From assembly GCA_963771905.1 (NCBI GenBank), contig CAVYVI010000009.1, forward strand, positions 930,001 to 994,000: DNA of 64,000 nt, written 5' to 3'. This document shows, piece by piece, positions 60,449 through 64,000 of the stretch. The position numbers and the translations under genes are program-made. The notes under the pieces are model-generated. The model was not told the DNA's origin, ran no database searches, and saw nothing but the letters and a program-made list of their open reading frames with translations. Within the stretch, counting starts at the first letter, position 1; the number at the start of each line of letters is the position of its first letter. The stretch is from Palsa-147 sp963771905 (GTDB taxonomy: Bacteria; Acidobacteriota; Terriglobia; Acidiferrales; UBA7541).

Positions 60449-61116
60449 TCCCTTCCATAGATTTGATGGGCGGCAAAATCGTCCAACTGATTCAGGGCCA
60501 CGACAAGGCGCTCGAGTCGGATAATTATGATGCCTGGATCGCGCGATTCGCCTCGTTTCCCATGATCCAATTGATCGATCTCGACGCGGCCATGGGCAAG
60601 GCCGCGAATCGCGAGCAGGTCTCCTACGTCATCGATCGCCTGCCGTGTCAGGTGGGCGGAGGCGTTCGATCGATCGCCCGCGTGCACGAGCTGCTCGACG
60701 CCGGCGCGCAGCGCGTCATTATCGGTTCGGCGCTGTTCTCCGGCGACTCTATCGACAGCGCATTCGCTTCGCTTCTCGCCCATGAGTTCGGCGCCGATCG
60801 CCTGGTCTTCTCCGTCGATTCGAAGGGCGGGCAGATTGCCGTCAGTGGTTGGAAAAAGCTCCTTCCAATCGCGCCGCAGGATGCAATTCGCGCACTCGAG
60901 CCGTACTGCGCCGCCTTTCTCTACACGCACATCGATACTGAGGGGCAGATGGCGGGCTTCCCGCTCCCGCTCGCGCAGGAACTTCGCAGCGCAACGCGCC
61001 GCCAGCTTATCGTTGCCGGAGGCATCCGTTCGAACAAGGAAGTGGACGAGCTGGACGCCCTCGGTGTGGACGCCGTGGTGGGCATGGCGATCTACACTGG
61101 GGCGTTCACTGTCTGA
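60442..61116 (+). CDS. hisA: Phosphoribosylformimino-AICAR-P isomerase
   Basis: 224-aa barrel, somewhat short. LIPSIDLMGGKIVQLIQG holds the catalytic Asp, then QVGGGVRSIARVHELLDAGAQRVIIGSALF and VAGGIRSNKEVDEL. The second Asp region (FLYTHIDTEGQMAG) is kept. GTG 60442 overlaps hisF. The following 195 nt (61117-61311) show no feature that I can support. Confidence 0.93.
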   Translation: MLIPSIDLMGGKIVQLIQGHDKALESDNYDAWIARFASFPMIQLIDLDAAMGKAANREQVSYVIDRLPCQVGGGVRSIARVHELLDAGAQRVIIGSALFSGDSIDSAFASLLAHEFGADRLVFSVDSKGGQIAVSGWKKLLPIAPQDAIRALEPYCAAFLYTHIDTEGQMAGFPLPLAQELRSATRRQLIVAGGIRSNKEVDELDALGVDAVVGMAIYTGAFTV

Positions 61117-61311
61117 CCGGAAGCCCTGCATTCACATAAACTTACGGACGCCCGGTCCCCGAATGGTATCTGCTGTGTGGCTGCTTCGTGCACTGCTTCG
61201 GCCGATTTGGTTGCGTGACTGCTACGCACGGCGTAGCATCATATAGAATGCGCAAGCCGCGGGGAAAGCTCTTACGTCGACCCCGCCGTCCTTGCTGTTT
61301 CGCATTGAACC

Positions 61312-61734
61312 ATGGAACTTCTGCTCAATCTCGTTTGGCTGTTCCTTGCTCTCGCGAGCGTCACTTTGTGGTGCGCGCGCTGGCGCCACGCGCTGCTACG
61401 CGGAGACGAGCGCAAGCAGGCCCTTCGCAGCGCCGTCGGATTGATGTGCGTACTTACGCTGATGTTCTTTGCCATTTCGATGACGGATGATTTGCATCCG
61501 GTTCCGGCCCTCGCGGAAGAATCGGCGAAGATGCGACTGAAATGCGGAGTAGTCGTCGCTGCCGACAATCATCTCGTCCAGCCCGCGCTGGTCTTCGGTA
61601 CGCCATCCGTCGTTGCCGATCTCACGCCGCAATCGGCTGACGAATTTGTCGTAGAATCATACTCACCGCCCGACGTGACATCTCTGTTTTCGTTGCCCTC
61701 CGGATTGCGCGCTCCTCCTCGCTCCTCCATCTAA
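61312..61734 (+). CDS. Hypothetical membrane protein upstream of the RND operon
   Basis: 140 aa with two hydrophobic helices (about 4-23 and 41-60) separated by a basic loop (RWRHALLRGDERKQ). A soluble tail follows that includes MRLKCGVVVAADNH. I do not recognise the family. Its position just before efflux genes suggests an accessory or metal-sensing membrane protein; this is weak inference. The ribosome site is poor. Confidence 0.6.
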   Translation: MELLLNLVWLFLALASVTLWCARWRHALLRGDERKQALRSAVGLMCVLTLMFFAISMTDDLHPVPALAEESAKMRLKCGVVVAADNHLVQPALVFGTPSVVADLTPQSADEFVVESYSPPDVTSLFSLPSGLRAPPRSSI

Positions 61735-61791
61735 GTCTTCTCCCGAGCCGTCGTTCGACAACTGTCTCTCATTTTTCTGGAGTGAGGTTTT

Positions 61792-61905
61792 ATGAAGCCA
61801 GCAAGTCCATCCGGCCCATCGCACCCGGCGTTTGTCCGCGCAGCCGTTAAGCCGACGCCGCGGAGCTCGCGCCCGTCCGGGCATTTCCCCTCGGGGTGTC
61901 GCTGA
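61792..61905 (+). CDS. Short ORF coupled to the RND adaptor gene
   Basis: 37 codons from ATG 61792, with GGAGTGAGG 5 nt upstream, the best ribosome site in the area. The product is Pro/Ser/Arg-rich, without membrane or metal motif. Its stop overlaps the adaptor start (TGATG at 61903-61907). It may serve mainly to bring ribosomes to the adaptor gene, whose own site is weak. Confidence 0.45.
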   Translation: MKPASPSGPSHPAFVRAAVKPTPRSSRPSGHFPSGCR

Positions 61906-63008
61906 TGCAGCGCGCCTGGGTGGTTCTGTTTCTCGCTTCGAGCCTGGCGGCCTGCGGTGGCGCGCCGAAGGAGCAAGCTGCGGCGCCTCCGACGGATTCC
62001 TCTTCCTCGGAGGTCACGCTTCCCGCAGATTCAACCGGTATAGAAACCACCGTCATCGCGCGTCGAGTGCTTCCCGATTACCTGAACATTCCCGGCAAGA
62101 TCCAGCCGGATCCGACGAGCGTCATTCACGTCTATCCGCCGCTCGGCGGTCGCGTAACCTCTGTGGAAGTTCGCCCCGGAGATCACGTACACAAAGGCCA
62201 GGAATTGGCGTTGCTCGATAGCGCCGATGTCGCAGCCGCGCGCTCGGATTTTCAGAAGGCGCGCGCGGATAGCGACCTGAAACAGAAAGCCCTCGATCGC
62301 GCGGCCGATCTGTATCAGCACAAAGCGATCGCGGAAAAGGACTATCAGCAGGCCGTAGCCGACGCGGAGATGTCGAAATCGGAACTCGATCGGACGCGCA
62401 CACAACTGAAAGTGCTCGGCGTTTCACCGGACGGCGCAATGGACAAACTCGCCGTGACTGCGCCGCGAGACGCCGTTGTGCTCGATGTCGGCGCGGCACC
62501 CGGGGAATTTTCAAAGTCACTCGATGCGCCCCTGCCGCTCTGCACGCTCGCGGATTTGAAGACGGTCTGGGCTCTCGGTGACGTGTTTGAGAAGGATCTC
62601 GTCGGCCTCAAAGCCGGCGCACCCGCGGAAATCACCGCAAATGCCTATCCCGGTCAGAAATGGGACGGGCGTGTCGGCAACATTGGCGATGCCGTCGATC
62701 CCGTGACGCGCACGCTGAAACTCCGCGTCATCCTCGCAAATCCTGGGGAAAAGCTGAAGCCGGAAATGTTCGCCTCGATTCGAATCCTGCGCGCCACGCT
62801 CGACGGCATCGCCATCCCCGCCAGTTCCGTTCTCCGAGAGACCCGCGGGGCTTACGTCTTCGTCCAGAAGTCACCGGTTCATTTCGAGAAGCGCTCCGTC
62901 ACCCTCGGCCGCACCTTCGGCAACGACATCGAAGTCTTGTCCGGCTTGCAACAAGGTGAATCCGTTGTCACCAACGGTGCGCTTCTACTTCGCGCTTCGG
63001 AGTCTTAG
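61905..63008 (+). CDS. RND efflux periplasmic adaptor lipoprotein (CusB/CzcB type)
   Basis: 367 aa. The lipoprotein signal ends SSLAACGG. It has a lipoyl domain (IHVYPPLGGRVTSVEVRPGDHVHKGQELALLDS), a long coiled-coil hairpin (about 100-170), VTAPRDAVVLDVGAAPGEF, a beta-barrel domain with LKTVWALGDVFEKDL, and the membrane-proximal IPASSVLRETRGAYVFVQ. It links the RND pump to an outer-membrane channel. ATG 61905 is 10 nt before the pump gene's end of the intergenic region's partner and overlaps the short ORF; GTG 61896 is a weaker alternative. Confidence 0.92.
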   Translation: MQRAWVVLFLASSLAACGGAPKEQAAAPPTDSSSSEVTLPADSTGIETTVIARRVLPDYLNIPGKIQPDPTSVIHVYPPLGGRVTSVEVRPGDHVHKGQELALLDSADVAAARSDFQKARADSDLKQKALDRAADLYQHKAIAEKDYQQAVADAEMSKSELDRTRTQLKVLGVSPDGAMDKLAVTAPRDAVVLDVGAAPGEFSKSLDAPLPLCTLADLKTVWALGDVFEKDLVGLKAGAPAEITANAYPGQKWDGRVGNIGDAVDPVTRTLKLRVILANPGEKLKPEMFASIRILRATLDGIAIPASSVLRETRGAYVFVQKSPVHFEKRSVTLGRTFGNDIEVLSGLQQGESVVTNGALLLRASES

Positions 63009-63018
63009 GGACCGCCGA

Positions 63019-64000
63019 TGCGCACTCTCACCCGCTATCTTCTCGATTTCCGGCCGCTCGTCATCCTTGCCCTGATCGCGTGGCTGGCCGGTGGTCTCTA
63101 CATTTTCTCGCAGCTCAATATCGAGGCCTATCCCGACCCTTCGCCGCCGCTCGTCGAAGTGATCACGCAGAATCCCGCCTGGTCCGCCGAAGAAATGGAG
63201 CGCCAGATCACCGTTCCCGTCGAGACCACGCTCTTCGGCATTCCACGCATTCAATACATTCGTTCGATCAGCGTGTTCGGCCTGAGCGACGTCAAGCTCT
63301 ACTTCGACTACGGCAGTGAATACCTCTGGGACCGCCAGGAGGTCGTCAACCGCCTGCAATTTGCCACTCTCCCCCAGGGGATCACGCCGCAGCTCTCGCC
63401 GTGGTCGCCGATCGGCGAGATCTACCGGTTCAAGCTCGAAGGCCCGGAGTATTCGCTGAATGAGCTCAAGGCCACGCAGGACTGGTTTGTTACGCGCGAA
63501 TTGAAGCAGGTTCCCGGGATCATCGACATCACCACATTCGGAGGCACCACGCGGCAGTATCAGGCCGAAATCGATCCGCGCAAGCTGCTGCAATACAATG
63601 TGTCGCTTCCGCTGGTGGTCGATGCGGTCACCGCCAGCAATTCGAACGTCGGCGGGAACTATCTGACGTACGGCAGCCAGAGCGTCAACATTCGAGGTCT
63701 CGGTCTGCTCCGCAATCTCGACGACATGCGCAATATCGTGCTCACCTCGCGGAACGGCGTGCCGGTTTTTCTACGCGATGTTGCGGAAGTGAAGGAAGGG
63801 TATCAGCCGCGGCTCGGCATCGTGGGCGCCGACGCGCAGGACGACGTTGTCGAGGGAATCGTCTTGCTGCAGCGCGGCGAACAATCTCTGCCGGCGCTCG
63901 CGGCGCTGCGCGCTAAGGTGAAGCTGCTCAACGACGGGCTTCTGCCGCACGGCATGCACATCGTCACGATTTACGATCGCACGGACTTGATTCACGTCAC
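63019..64000 (+). CDS. Heavy-metal-type RND efflux pump, N-terminal part (runs off the window)
   Basis: About 327 codons from ATG 63019. The first membrane helix is PLVILALIAWLAGGLYIF, followed by INIEAYPDPSPPLVEV-like LNIEAYPDPSPPLVEVITQNPAW and the porter domain (QITVPVETTLFGIPRIQYIRSISVFGLSDVKLYF). Heavy-metal efflux pumps (CusA/CzcA) share this start. The metal or drug cannot be named from this part. It lies 10 nt after the adaptor stop. Confidence 0.93.

Noticed and set aside
1..64000. CRISPR arrays, rRNA genes, origin-type repeats
   Set aside because: No regularly spaced repeats, rRNA sequence or clustered DnaA-box-like motifs were noticed.

Overview
The window reads as a high-GC, soil-type bacterial chromosome. 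I infer Acidobacteriota (Terriglobia-like) from the gene style: an ABC permease fused to an M1 peptidase, PilZ proteins carrying cysteine pairs, a DUF72 protein and GAF-HlyD fusions. No ribosomal RNA or other phylogenetic marker is present, so this stays an inference. Coding is dense, with many 1-8 nt stop/start overlaps.

Layout. (1) 1-11013: the front part of a GAF/PAS sensor kinase on the minus strand, then a TonB-domain gene behind a sigma-54-type promoter, then a chemotaxis operon (mcp, cheW, cheR, cheA, cheB, cheY, cheX), closed by a minus-strand double PilZ protein. (2) 11299-12343: an intact tRNA-Glu(CUC), a gene-poor stretch with a 12-bp inverted repeat and one small basic protein, then a damaged tRNA-Arg(UCU). 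(3) 12880-22548: a catabolic cluster holding a Gfo/Idh/MocA protein, a Tat-exported TIM-barrel protein, an MFS transporter, a diheme cytochrome c, a PQQ dehydrogenase, an IclR-HTH/sugar-binding fusion regulator, a LacD-type aldolase and an IolC-like kinase. (4) 22679-40544: mmsA, the pnt transhydrogenase operon, an IS3 remnant, a second PilZ protein, DUF72, an ABC exporter with an esterase, another Gfo/Idh/MocA protein, the ABC-M1 fusion and a metallo-beta-lactamase-fold hydrolase. (5) 40538-45190: a sulfite-reductase/siroheme operon behind a cysteine-rich leader peptide and an intrinsic terminator, ending in a frameshifted YeiH-type transporter. (6) 45268-54606: a STAS protein and three genes with HlyD adaptor parts, one of them a PqqD-M50-HlyD fusion, followed on the other strand by two 31-aa sister peptide genes, a methyltransferase and a sigma-54 activator. 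(7) 54643-61116: a complete-looking hisIGDCBHFA operon behind a histidine-rich leader peptide and terminator. (8) 61312-64000: the start of a heavy-metal-type RND efflux operon.

The strongest candidate for an undescribed system is 45794-54606. Two tiny cationic peptide genes (51434-51529 and 52819-52914) share start, end, length, 5' UTR hairpin, sigma-54 promoter (GG-N10-GC) and a palindrome YGTTGA-N5-TCAACR placed exactly 95 nt upstream of each promoter. The gene next to them encodes an NtrC-type activator whose receiver lacks the phospho-acceptor Asp, and a third copy of the palindrome lies upstream of that gene. Beside them lie a membrane protease/adaptor with a PqqD-like peptide-binding domain and two further adaptors. 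I infer a sigma-54-controlled peptide production and export system.

The second is a pair of ribosome-mediated attenuators of the same design, one for cysteine/sulfite and one for histidine. Each has TTGACA-N17-TACNNT, an almost leaderless peptide ORF rich in the end-product amino acid, and a GC hairpin followed by TTTTTTGTTTTT.
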